Shown one piece after another: positions 4,270 through 11,066 of a DNA stretch of 11,066 bases (its first letter is position 1; each line of letters opens with the position of its first letter). A model generated the notes under the pieces. The model was not told where the DNA came from. It worked only from the letters and a program-made list of their open reading frames with translations, and did not search any database. This stretch comes from an uncultured Gammaproteobacteria bacterium. Lineage in GTDB: Bacteria; Pseudomonadota; Gammaproteobacteria; Ga0077536. Both the position numbers and the translations under genes were made by a program. The DNA is taken from assembly GCA_903866355.1 (NCBI GenBank), contig CAIPNE010000687.1:1-11066 (forward strand). The letters are read 5' to 3'.

Positions 4270-7128
4270 ATGTCATCGAATTCAGGGCGGCGCATCCGCG
4301 CTCCCAAGTCGCGCGACTATTCATTTTTTTGGGTGCCAGGCGCCCGCTTAATGGGTAGCGTCTATTTCCACACCAAGGCCCTGATCATCTCCTTGATCTT
4401 TTTGCTGCCGGTGGCCTTACTCGGTTACTTCTTCGTCACTGCGCAAAATGTCCAAATCGCCTTCACCGCCAAAGAGCGCATCGGGGTCACCGCCTTCCAG
4501 CAGCTGGTGCCCATTTCGGGGGCGCTACTGGAGGTCCGCGACGTAAGCCGCGCCGCGATGGGTGGTCAGGACGGTGCGGCCGCGATTCAAGCCGGCACGC
4601 AACAGATGGAGCCGGCACTGCAGGCTTACGCCCAGTACATTCTTTCCTCCGGCGACCCATTGGGCTTGCAGGGCGACTTCGATGCGTTGCGCGCAGCCTG
4701 GACTCAGGCCGCCACGGCGCCCAGCAAGCTGAATGCAGCAGGCGAGTCGGTCTACGACGCAGTGAGCGAGGCGCTAAGCAAACTCGTCGGCCGCGTGGGC
4801 GACTCCTCTAATCTGGCGCTCGACCCGGATATCGACAGCTACTATTTGTTTAGCGCCATCAACATCCTGCCGCAGCTGCGCTCCGATCTGGGTGAGGTCT
4901 GGGCGTGGGGCACCTATGCCAAGGAAGCCCACGAGGCGAACAAGCCCGCACTTGATACGCGCGAGGCGATCCGCTTCGCGATCTATAGCGCCAACGCACA
5001 AACTGGACTGGCCACGACTCAGACCTACTTGGCCAAGGTATTTGCTGCTAACCCTACAGCGCAGGCCAAGCTGGACATGGGCTTCTTTGAACAGGCCAGC
5101 ACCTTCATGGCTGGCGCCAACGACCTGCAGACACTCCAAATGCACGAGGCCCAAAGCGCGGCGAACTTCTTTGCAGACGGCGAGGCCGTGGCGCAAAGGC
5201 TGCAAGGTTTCTACGCCCAGGCGCTGCCGGCGCTGGATATTCTGCTCAAAGCGCGCATCGACAACCTGCAGCAGAAAACACACTGGGCCGGCACGGTGGT
5301 GTTGGCGGTGTTAATGATTGCTGCCTACCTGTTCTACAGCTTCTTTTTGGTTACCAGCGGCGGGCTACAGTCCGTGCGTCGACATCTCGGTGAGCTGGCC
5401 GTTGGAGACCTCAGCCAGACGCCCGCCGCGCCGACCACGCGCGATGAAATCGCACAGGTGTTGCACTCGCTGATCACGGTGCACGACGTGCTGGAACGCT
5501 TTCGCGCGGCGCAGACCGAGATGGCCGAAAAGCACGACGCGGGCGAAATCTCGCACACCATGCCGGCGGCCGATCTGCCGGGCAGCTATGGCGCGCTGGC
5601 TGCCGGTGTCAATGCAATGGTGCAGTCACATCTGGACCTCAACGCGCGCGCCGTTGACCTGATGGAGCAGTACTCGCACGGCCGCTTCGAAGAGAGCATG
5701 GCGCCGCTGCCAGGGCAGAAGGCGCGCATCACCGAGGTGGTGAACGCGGCCAAGGCGCAGATGGCGCAAGCGGCAACAGCCGCCACGTTTAACCAACGCA
5801 TCCGGCTCTCGTTGGACAGCCTGCCGGTGAGCGTCACCGTCGTAAACACCGACGGACAACTGGTGCACGCAACCCCGCCAGCCAAGGGGCTGCTCAAGCT
5901 GTTCGGCGGCCCGGCCTTCGATGCTGACGCCTTCTACGGCAACCCGCTGACCACGCTGTTCCGAGACGCCGACCACGCTGCCGCGTTCGCGCAGGCGCTG
6001 CGCTCCGGCGAGACCGTGGATCTGGAGGTCGAGCACCAAAAACTGCGGCTATTGGCGCGCCCCGTGCAAAACGATCAGGGTCAGCCGATGGGTCATATCA
6101 TGCAGTGGGCGGACCGCACAGACGAGATTTCCGCCGAGCAGGAGGTTTCGGCCATCGTGTCGGCTGCAGTCAACGGTGATATGAGCGGACGTATCAACAT
6201 GGTCGGCAAGACCGGTTTCTTCGCCAATCTGTCGACCGCCATGAACCAGTTACTGGACACTAGCGAAGGCGTGATGAACGACACCGCGCAGGCTCTGGCC
6301 GCGCTGGCGCAGGGCGACCTCTCACACCGGATCACGCGCGATTACGCGGGCCTTTTCGGCGAGGTCAAGCAGAGCGCCAACGCCACCGCAGAGCATCTCA
6401 CCCACGTCATCGGCGAAGTCCGCACTGCATCGGCCGCGCTGACCGTAGCCGCCGCCGAGATCAGCGCGACGGCGCAGTCACTCGCGCAATCGGCCAGCGA
6501 GCAGGCTGCCGGGGTGGAGGAGACCACCGCCAACGTTAACGTGATGTCGACCTCGGTCGCACACAACGGCGACAACGCCCGCGTCACCGACGACATGGCC
6601 AGCAAAGCCAGTCAGGAAGCGCTGGAGGGTGGCAAGGCGGTTGGCCAGACGGTGGACGCAATGCGAAAGATCGCCACCACGATCGGCGTCGTCGACGACA
6701 TTGCCTACCAGACCAACTTGCTGGCACTCAATGCGGCAATTGAGGCGGCCCACGCGGGTGAACACGGCAGGGGCTTTGCCGTGGTCGCGGCTGAGGTCCG
6801 CAAACTGTCCGAGCGCAGCCAGTTGGCGGCCCAGACAATCAGCGAGCTGGCAGAGGCTGGGCTCACGATGGCCGAGCGCGCCGGGGGCCTGCTCAACCGC
6901 ATCGTGCCCGGCATCCAGAACACCAGTGTGCTGGTGCAAGAAATCGCCGCCGCCTGCGTTGAACAACGTCAATCGGTGGCGCAGATCGGCGGCGCGATGG
7001 GGCAGCTTAATGAAGCCACTCAGCAGAACGCCTCCGCCTCGGAGCAGCTTGCCGCCACCAGCGAGGAACTCTCCGGTCAGGCGGAGCAGCTACAGCAAAG
7101 CATCGCCTTCTTCAAAACTGACGCTTAG
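4270..7128 (+). CDS. Methyl-accepting chemotaxis protein with PAS-like domain
   Basis: This 952-residue transmembrane chemoreceptor would relay ligand binding to CheA/CheW. The ATG at 4270 is preferred: GAGG lies 9 nt upstream and an N-terminal membrane helix (about 38-56) follows. The frame is open back to 4174, but that extra part spans the poly-C tract. The periplasmic domain (about 57-337) has the LALDPDIDSYYLFSAI segment common in proteobacterial receptors. A second helix (about 340-362) leads to a HAMP region (about 363-415) and a helical linker. A PAS-like domain starting SLPVSVTVVNTDGQLVH (about 515-620) and a second HAMP-like segment follow. The signalling tip is VVDDIAYQTNLLALNAAIEA, then GEHGRGFAVVAAEVRKLSER (about 807-850). 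It ends QLQQSIAFFKTDA without a CheR-tethering pentapeptide. The ligand is unknown. It has no chemotaxis gene neighbours, so it is an orphan receptor. Confidence 0.92.
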   Translation: MSSNSGRRIRAPKSRDYSFFWVPGARLMGSVYFHTKALIISLIFLLPVALLGYFFVTAQNVQIAFTAKERIGVTAFQQLVPISGALLEVRDVSRAAMGGQDGAAAIQAGTQQMEPALQAYAQYILSSGDPLGLQGDFDALRAAWTQAATAPSKLNAAGESVYDAVSEALSKLVGRVGDSSNLALDPDIDSYYLFSAINILPQLRSDLGEVWAWGTYAKEAHEANKPALDTREAIRFAIYSANAQTGLATTQTYLAKVFAANPTAQAKLDMGFFEQASTFMAGANDLQTLQMHEAQSAANFFADGEAVAQRLQGFYAQALPALDILLKARIDNLQQKTHWAGTVVLAVLMIAAYLFYSFFLVTSGGLQSVRRHLGELAVGDLSQTPAAPTTRDEIAQVLHSLITVHDVLERFRAAQTEMAEKHDAGEISHTMPAADLPGSYGALAAGVNAMVQSHLDLNARAVDLMEQYSHGRFEESMAPLPGQKARITEVVNAAKAQMAQAATAATFNQRIRLSLDSLPVSVTVVNTDGQLVHATPPAKGLLKLFGGPAFDADAFYGNPLTTLFRDADHAAAFAQALRSGETVDLEVEHQKLRLLARPVQNDQGQPMGHIMQWADRTDEISAEQEVSAIVSAAVNGDMSGRINMVGKTGFFANLSTAMNQLLDTSEGVMNDTAQALAALAQGDLSHRITRDYAGLFGEVKQSANATAEHLTHVIGEVRTASAALTVAAAEISATAQSLAQSASEQAAGVEETTANVNVMSTSVAHNGDNARVTDDMASKASQEALEGGKAVGQTVDAMRKIATTIGVVDDIAYQTNLLALNAAIEAAHAGEHGRGFAVVAAEVRKLSERSQLAAQTISELAEAGLTMAERAGGLLNRIVPGIQNTSVLVQEIAAACVEQRQSVAQIGGAMGQLNEATQQNASASEQLAATSEELSGQAEQLQQSIAFFKTDA

Positions 7129-7130
7129 AC

Positions 7131-7200
7131 CGCTGCCGCCCCGGCGCGGGTGCTGGACCTCGCCACCGCGGCGCGGCCAGCCAGCGCACGGCAGCGTTTT
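7131..7200 (+). terminator. Possible terminator after the chemoreceptor gene
   Basis: CGCTGCCG (7131-7138) and CGGCAGCG (7189-7196) are perfect 8-bp complements followed by TTTT (7197-7200), just after the TAG of the chemoreceptor. The 50-nt loop is long, though GC-rich enough to fold further. The T-run is short, so efficiency is doubtful. Confidence 0.3.
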
Positions 7201-7649
7201 CAAAAACGGCTGACGAGGGACAGACAACCGCAGCAAATCCGTGACGTAAATCCGCGACCCACCGCCGCCAGTTTGTGGCCATCCGGGTCGCGCACGTAGG
7301 CCGCGTAGAAATCTGGGTTGTAGCACCTTCGCACGCCAGGCGGGCCTGCGCAGGTGCCGCCATGTGCTAGCGCCGCGGCGTGGAACGCTGCCACCGCCGC
7401 CCAACTCGAGGCCCGTAGCGCGATCATGCTGCCGTTGGCCACGCTGGCAGGTTCGCCGTCAAACGGTTTGCACACCCACAGCGCCAGCTCCTGCCGGCCG
7501 TCGTCTTCATAAGTGCCCCAGCCTATCCACTCACCAAAGTGGCCGGTCGGGTAGCGAGATAGCCCCAGCGGCGCCAAGGCAGCGTCCTAGCAGCGGGTCG
7601 CGCGCGGGAGGTCGTCAGTAACGCTGCAAACCGTGTTGAATAGCAGCAT
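7200..7649 (-). pseudogene. VOC-family (glyoxalase/dioxygenase fold) protein with internal TAG
   Basis: This VOC-fold metalloprotein gene is interrupted by one nonsense codon. The start at 7649 gives MLLFNTVCSVTDDLPRATRC, then TAG (7587-7589), then in the same frame DAALAPLGLSRYPTGHFGEW. The family consensus there is 'DLPRA-RFYDA-LAPLGL', so the TAG takes the place of the expected Tyr. The remainder reads LALWVCKPFDGEPASVANGS, FHAAALAHGGTCAGPPGVR and FYAAYVRDPDGHKLAAV, typical of VOC lactoylglutathione lyase-like proteins. The last 17 residues or so (GRGFTSRICCGCL...) exceed the usual end, suggesting the original stop was also lost. The gene begins 17 bp after the monooxygenase stop on the same strand, so the two were probably co-transcribed. 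Without readthrough or suppression no full protein is made. Confidence 0.8.
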
Positions 7650-7666
7650 CCCTACCCGGCAAATCC

Positions 7667-9328
7667 CTACGCCAAATCTACCCCCTCGTATCCGTTGTCC
7701 TCGCAGCGCTGCAAAGTGCGGACGTATTTCGGACCGCCGCCGGCATAAATGTTGTAGCGCATCTTGCCGTATTCGTGACCGGGCAGATTGCCGTTGTAGC
7801 CGGTGATCCAGCTCTTGGCCTTGCCCAACAGCAGGCCCTGGTACATGTCTTTCACATGCTCGTGCCAGCGCTGCTCCGGGGCTTCCTGCGCGTTGAATCG
7901 AGTGTGGCCATGCTGCCATAGGTATTGTAGAAACGGCGTCACCCAGTCGACCGCCAGCTCAGCGCCCCGCGGAAAATTAGTGGCCGCCGTCTGCGGGCCG
8001 GCCAGCATGATCAGATTCGGCATGCCGCTGGTCATCAGCCCCAGAAAGGTGATGGGGCCGTCCGCCCACTTGTCGCGCAACTTGAGGCCATTAACGCCTT
8101 GAATATCGATGTTGTCGAAAGCACCGGTGAAAGAATCGAAACCGGTGGCGTAAATGATGACGTCGAACTCAAAGCTGCGATCGGTGGTATCGAGGCCTGC
8201 CGGCGTGATCTGTTGGATCGGCGTCGCGCCGGAATCCACCAGTTCCACGTTGTCGCGGTTGTAGGTCTCAAAATAACCCGTTTCCAACGGCACGCGCTGG
8301 ATGCCAAAGCCGTGGTCTTTGGGAATGAGTTTCTCGGCGAGAGCTTTGTCGTTCACGCGCCCACGAATACGTTCGGCAATGTAGGCGGAGAACTCGGCGT
8401 TGGCGGCTTCATCGGTGAAGATCTCGACGAAGTTCTGCAGCCAGATCCCGAAGCCCGGGCCGTCGTAGAGGCGGTCCCACAGCTCACGGCGTTCTGCGGG
8501 GGTCACATCATAGAAGCCACGGCGATCGGGTTCGTGTTCGAAGCCGCCAGGCGTGCGGGCGCAGGCCTCAAAAATCTCAGCGTAGCGGGCGCGGATGGTG
8601 GCCATTTCGGCCTTGTCTATTTTCGCGTTGTTGAGCGGCGCCGCCCAGTTGGGGCGACGCTGGAACACCGTTAAGCGGCCGGCCACTTTGGCCACTTCGG
8701 GAATGATCTGGATGGCGGTGGCGCCGGTGCCGATGATGGCCACCCGCTTGCCAGCGAGGTCGGGCTGATCGTGCGGCCAGTCGAACGGATGGAACGACAA
8801 GCCCTTGAAAGTTTCCATCCCTTTAAAGCTTGGGCGCGTGGGGATCGACAGGATGCCCAGCGCGGTGATCACAAAGCGGGTGGTAAGGCTGCGGCCATCG
8901 GCAAGCGTGATGCGCCAGGTATCGGTGTGTTCGTCGAAGTGCATCGATACCACGCGGCAGTTGAATTGCATGTGCTTGCGCAGATCGAACTTATCCACCA
9001 CAAAATTGAGATAGCGCAGGGTCTCGGGCTGCGGCGAGTACCACTCGGTCCAGTCCCATTCGTCCAGCACTTCTTTCGAGAACGAATAGCCATAGGTAAA
9101 GGATTCGGAATCAAAGCGCGCACCGGGATAGCGATTGTTGAACCAGGTGCCGCCAACGTCGCTGTAGGCCTCGAGCAAGGTCGCCTTCACGCCGAGATCC
9201 GCCAGCCGTTTGATTTGGTAAATGCCGGCGACGCCGCCGCCAATCACGCAAACTTCGTAATCACGTGGTGCGTTGGCGCGGTCGCCGGACGGTGTGCGGG
9301 TGGCGGTAGCGGTAGCGGTAGCGGTCAT
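7667..9328 (-). CDS. Flavin-binding Baeyer-Villiger-type monooxygenase
   Basis: The 553-residue FAD/NADPH-dependent class B monooxygenase would insert oxygen next to a ketone carbonyl to give an ester or lactone. The FAD Rossmann motif is VIGGGVAGI (about 28-36), followed by DVGGTWFNNRYPGARFDSES (57-76). The Baeyer-Villiger fingerprint FxGxxxHxxxW(P) is present as FKGLSFHPFDWP (174-185). The NADPH Rossmann motif is IIGTGATAIQ (198-207). IQRVPLETGYFETYNRDN (343-360) holds the conserved Arg before the 'LETGYYE-YNR' segment, and the ATGFD motif is at 394-398. Length is normal for cyclohexanone or phenylacetone monooxygenase relatives. The ATG at 9328 has AGGGAG about 8 nt upstream. The N-terminus MTATATATATRT comes from a hexanucleotide repeat. 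Substrate cannot be assigned. A VOC gene lies 17 bp downstream. Confidence 0.9.
   Translation of the reverse strand: MTATATATATRTPSGDRANAPRDYEVCVIGGGVAGIYQIKRLADLGVKATLLEAYSDVGGTWFNNRYPGARFDSESFTYGYSFSKEVLDEWDWTEWYSPQPETLRYLNFVVDKFDLRKHMQFNCRVVSMHFDEHTDTWRITLADGRSLTTRFVITALGILSIPTRPSFKGMETFKGLSFHPFDWPHDQPDLAGKRVAIIGTGATAIQIIPEVAKVAGRLTVFQRRPNWAAPLNNAKIDKAEMATIRARYAEIFEACARTPGGFEHEPDRRGFYDVTPAERRELWDRLYDGPGFGIWLQNFVEIFTDEAANAEFSAYIAERIRGRVNDKALAEKLIPKDHGFGIQRVPLETGYFETYNRDNVELVDSGATPIQQITPAGLDTTDRSFEFDVIIYATGFDSFTGAFDNIDIQGVNGLKLRDKWADGPITFLGLMTSGMPNLIMLAGPQTAATNFPRGAELAVDWVTPFLQYLWQHGHTRFNAQEAPEQRWHEHVKDMYQGLLLGKAKSWITGYNGNLPGHEYGKMRYNIYAGGGPKYVRTLQRCEDNGYEGVDLA
9303..9326 (-). repeat. Hexanucleotide tandem repeat at the monooxygenase start
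   Basis: Four 6-bp units (gcggta three times, then gcggtc at the start codon) encode alternating Thr-Ala right after the initiator Met. The unit is a multiple of three, so changes in copy number would alter N-terminal length without shifting frame. Confidence 0.85.
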
Positions 9329-9438
9329 CAGTGGTCTCCCTCTTGGATCGGGTCCGGCGAACCCGGCGCGGCTATAAACGGTGGCAAACAGTGCCTGTCA
9401 GAAAATCATACACAACGCGCATAGTAATTCGGCAATGG

Positions 9439-9937
9439 TCAGATCAGGCGATCTTCGATCAGCAAGCCCAGCACTATTCGCCCGGAGGTTTCAACGGCGG
9501 TATCGATATCCAGAAACGCCGGCACGGCCAATAGGCCAAGGGCACGGACATCGCGTTGCAGCGGGCTGTCCTCGCGAAAGCCGTCGTCGCTAAAACCGCG
9601 CGCCGATCAGGGCTGCAAGTGACGCGCTAGGTGCGTCTTGATGAACGTGGGTGCCAGCTAATTGCCAGCCGTCTTCCCCCGCATCTGCGCGTTGCTGTGC
9701 TGGCTGGAAACCCATGGCCCCGGGCGCCGCTGTCACCACGGCCAAATAGGCATCCAGAACATCAACGCCGGGGATTTCATGGCCGTATCCGAGGATATCC
9801 AGCGCAGCACAGCGAGGCTGGTGGAGCGCGCACCGGTGAGCTGATGGTGCGGGTATTGCTTGGCGACGGGGCGAAACCTCGCGCGTGCCGTCTCGGAACA
9901 ATGCCCGCCTGCTGGACAGGATCCGGGAACAGCACAC
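9439..9937 (-). pseudogene. Frameshifted coding remnant, possibly a TetR-like regulator
   Basis: Two minus-strand frames join end to end. The first (about 9937 to 9590) includes IPGVDVLDAYLAVVTAAPGA and APSASLAALIGARF before a stop at 9590-9592. The second, shifted by one base near 9595-9600, reads FSDDGFREDSPLQRDVRALG, then LLAVPAFLDIDTAVETSGRI and VLGLLIEDRLI to a TGA at 9439-9441. Together they could make one largely helical C-terminal domain. The 'VLDAYLAVV' and 'LLAVPAFL' helices recall ligand-binding domains of TetR-type regulators, but no HTH is present and I do not recognise it firmly. It lies upstream of the monooxygenase on the same strand and could be a lost regulator. The stretch 9329-9438 shows only the monooxygenase ribosome binding site. 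Confidence 0.35.
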
Positions 9938-9989
9938 GGACAGCGGCGACGTGCTGGGCGCGCGCCGCCTGCACGAGGTCCAAGGCTAC
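9840..9989 (+). pseudogene. IS3-family transposase (OrfB) N-terminal fragment
   Basis: A plus frame reads DGAGIAWRRGETSRVPSRNN, then ARLLDRIREQHTDSGDVLGA and RRLHEVQGY to TAA at 9987-9989. This matches the start of IS3 OrfB: the 'SGYYAWR' segment and then the HTH_21 region 'LL--IR--H--S-G-YGARR-H-EL'. Only about 49 codons remain, with no rve catalytic domain, so it is an insertion-sequence scar. It is a different part of OrfB from the fragment at 1101-1601, so no overlap allows them to be compared. It lies between the two monooxygenase genes. Confidence 0.6.
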
Positions 9990-10035
9990 TAAGGCGCGAC
10001 GGCCCGCCTGAATGCGTTGGCTAGGTTGTAGCCCT

Positions 10036-11066
10036 TCAACGCCCCACCGCGAACCCCGCCAGCGAGGCGTACCCGCCGACGATCGCCGCCAGTTCTGCGT
10101 GCTCGGCCACCTCTTCAATGCTCGCGAAGCCGTCCGGCGCGCGCGCCGCCATGAAATCGATAATGCGCTCCGGCCCACCCTTGCGATTGGATGCAACGAT
10201 GGCCGCCGTCTTCGGCAGACGCTCGGCCTCGTAGGCCGCCAGCGCCGCCGGTGGATCGCCACCCGCCAGGAAATCGGCCGCACAACGCGCGTCGATGATG
10301 GCCTGCGACGCGCCATTGCTGCCCACCGGATACATCGGGTGCGCGGCGTCGCCGAGCAGGGTCACACGGCGCTCCGTCCAGAATGGCAGCGGATCGCGAT
10401 CGCACATCGGGTACTCAGCGGCCATCGGCGAGGCGGCGATCAGGGCGGCTGGATCGATGAAGGGCAGGCGGAAATGGGCGACGTGCGGGATCACCAGTTC
10501 ACGCGCCCTCTCCCGCGACCAGTCCTGCCGCCCAGATGGCGCAGGCCCGGCGTCCGCCAGTTGCGCGTACACCACCCAGTTCAAAAGACGATGACCATCC
10601 GTACTGCCCGGCCCGATGGGATAGAGCACCAGCTTGGCGCGTGCATCACCGGCGATGCACATCGTCTGCCCGTCCCACGGCGTGGGCCAGTCCACCGCGC
10701 CGCGCCACATTTGGATGCCTTGCCAGCGCACACCGCCATCCTTGGGATGGAGTTGCGCCCGAATCGTGGAGTGGATGCCATCGGTGCCGATCAGTGCGTC
10801 GCCACCTAGGCGCGTGCCATCCACAAGCGTCACCTCCACTGCGTTCGCATGCTGCGTAAAACGGCTGACCTGGGCATGGCTGCGCAGGCGATCCCCCAGA
10901 ACTTGCGCCACGGCCTCCCACAGCACCGCGTGCAAGCGACCCCGATGAATAGAGAACTGCGGCACCTCATGGCCCGCCCAAGTGCCCCGTGGCTCGGCCC
11001 AGAGGGTCTGGCCGAGGTGGTTCGCGTAGCGCAGTTCACGGGTGCGGATACCCGTCGCGTCGAGGG
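10036..11066 (-). CDS. FAD-dependent monooxygenase (PhzS / aromatic hydroxylase-like), partial
   Basis: This group A flavoprotein monooxygenase is cut by the right edge; its N-terminus, including the FAD Rossmann GxGxxG, is outside the window. The frame stays open from the TGA at 10036-10038 to 11064, giving about 342 residues. Visible parts are LDATGIRTRELRYANHLGQT, VPQFSIHRGRLHAVLWEAV, and ALIGTDGIHSTIRAQLHP (the DG motif shared by FAD and NADPH binding). These are followed by LVLYPIGPGSTDGHRLLNWV, VTLLGDAAHPMYPVGSNGAS (the GD motif) and QAIIDARCAADFLAGG. The 'MYPVGSNGASQAI-D' wording is characteristic of the PhzS-like, salicylate hydroxylase-related group, which hydroxylates or decarboxylates aromatic or heteroaromatic rings with NAD(P)H. 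An internal GTG at 10965 is not the true start, because coding sequence continues upstream. Substrate is unknown. Confidence 0.88.
   Translation of the reverse strand, partial: LDATGIRTRELRYANHLGQTLWAEPRGTWAGHEVPQFSIHRGRLHAVLWEAVAQVLGDRLRSHAQVSRFTQHANAVEVTLVDGTRLGGDALIGTDGIHSTIRAQLHPKDGGVRWQGIQMWRGAVDWPTPWDGQTMCIAGDARAKLVLYPIGPGSTDGHRLLNWVVYAQLADAGPAPSGRQDWSRERARELVIPHVAHFRLPFIDPAALIAASPMAAEYPMCDRDPLPFWTERRVTLLGDAAHPMYPVGSNGASQAIIDARCAADFLAGGDPPAALAAYEAERLPKTAAIVASNRKGGPERIIDFMAARAPDGFASIEEVAEHAELAAIVGGYASLAGFAVGR

Noticed and set aside
4774..6972. Minus-strand open frames under the chemoreceptor (up to 169 codons)
   Set aside because: They are shadows of a GC-rich coding sequence on the plus strand with clear chemoreceptor domains.
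9303..9326. Hexamer repeat as an on/off phase-variation switch
   Set aside because: The unit length is a multiple of three, so slippage cannot shift the reading frame.
8099..9424. Long plus-strand open frames of 191 and 217 codons
   Set aside because: They lie antisense to the monooxygenase, whose motifs are unmistakable; the plus-strand products show no family features.

Overview
The window looks like a worn accessory region from a GC-rich proteobacterium. The chemoreceptor, flavoprotein monooxygenase, HicBA and IS3-type sequences suggest a beta- or gammaproteobacterium, but the genus cannot be named from this stretch. Six coding units look intact or nearly so: hicB and hicA (minus, 453-867), an NhaD-type antiporter (minus, 1866-3149), a large methyl-accepting chemotaxis protein (plus, 4270-7128), a Baeyer-Villiger-type flavin monooxygenase (minus, 7667-9328) and a second, PhzS-like FAD monooxygenase running off the right edge (minus, 10036 to beyond 11066). 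Most of the rest is gene debris: a frameshifted TetR-type regulator, the 3' end of an IS3 transposase, a GH13 fragment, the 3' end of a c-type cytochrome, the 5' part of a staphylococcal-nuclease-like gene, a VOC gene with an internal stop, a second IS3 OrfB fragment and an unassigned coding remnant.

The left third (1-3740) is organised by three same-orientation copies of a 63-bp palindromic repeat (388-450, 1038-1100, 3531-3593). Each copy sits at or close to a place where a gene is cut. Copy 1 lies between the TetR remnant and the end of hicA. Copy 2 is joined directly to the IS3 transposase just before its HSDNG motif. Copy 3 is joined directly to the cytochrome c 3' end. The repeats therefore bound two modules. 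The first is hicBA plus an attC-like integron recombination site (939-1007). The second is the IS3 remnant, the GH13 scrap and the antiporter, whose base composition looks lower in GC than the right-hand genes.

The middle (3740-7200) holds a decayed nuclease fragment, a short poly-C/poly-G tract and the chemoreceptor. The receptor has two membrane segments, a HAMP region, a PAS-like domain, a second HAMP-like segment and a canonical signalling hairpin tip.

The right third (7200-11066) reads mostly on the minus strand. In transcription order it holds the PhzS-like monooxygenase, about 700 bp of remnants including an IS3 OrfB piece on the plus strand, the Baeyer-Villiger-type monooxygenase, and 17 bp later the VOC gene broken by a TAG. 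This suggests a former oxidative catabolic or tailoring cluster that is partly degraded. The most unusual feature of the window is the 63-bp hairpin repeat and its consistent association with gene truncations.
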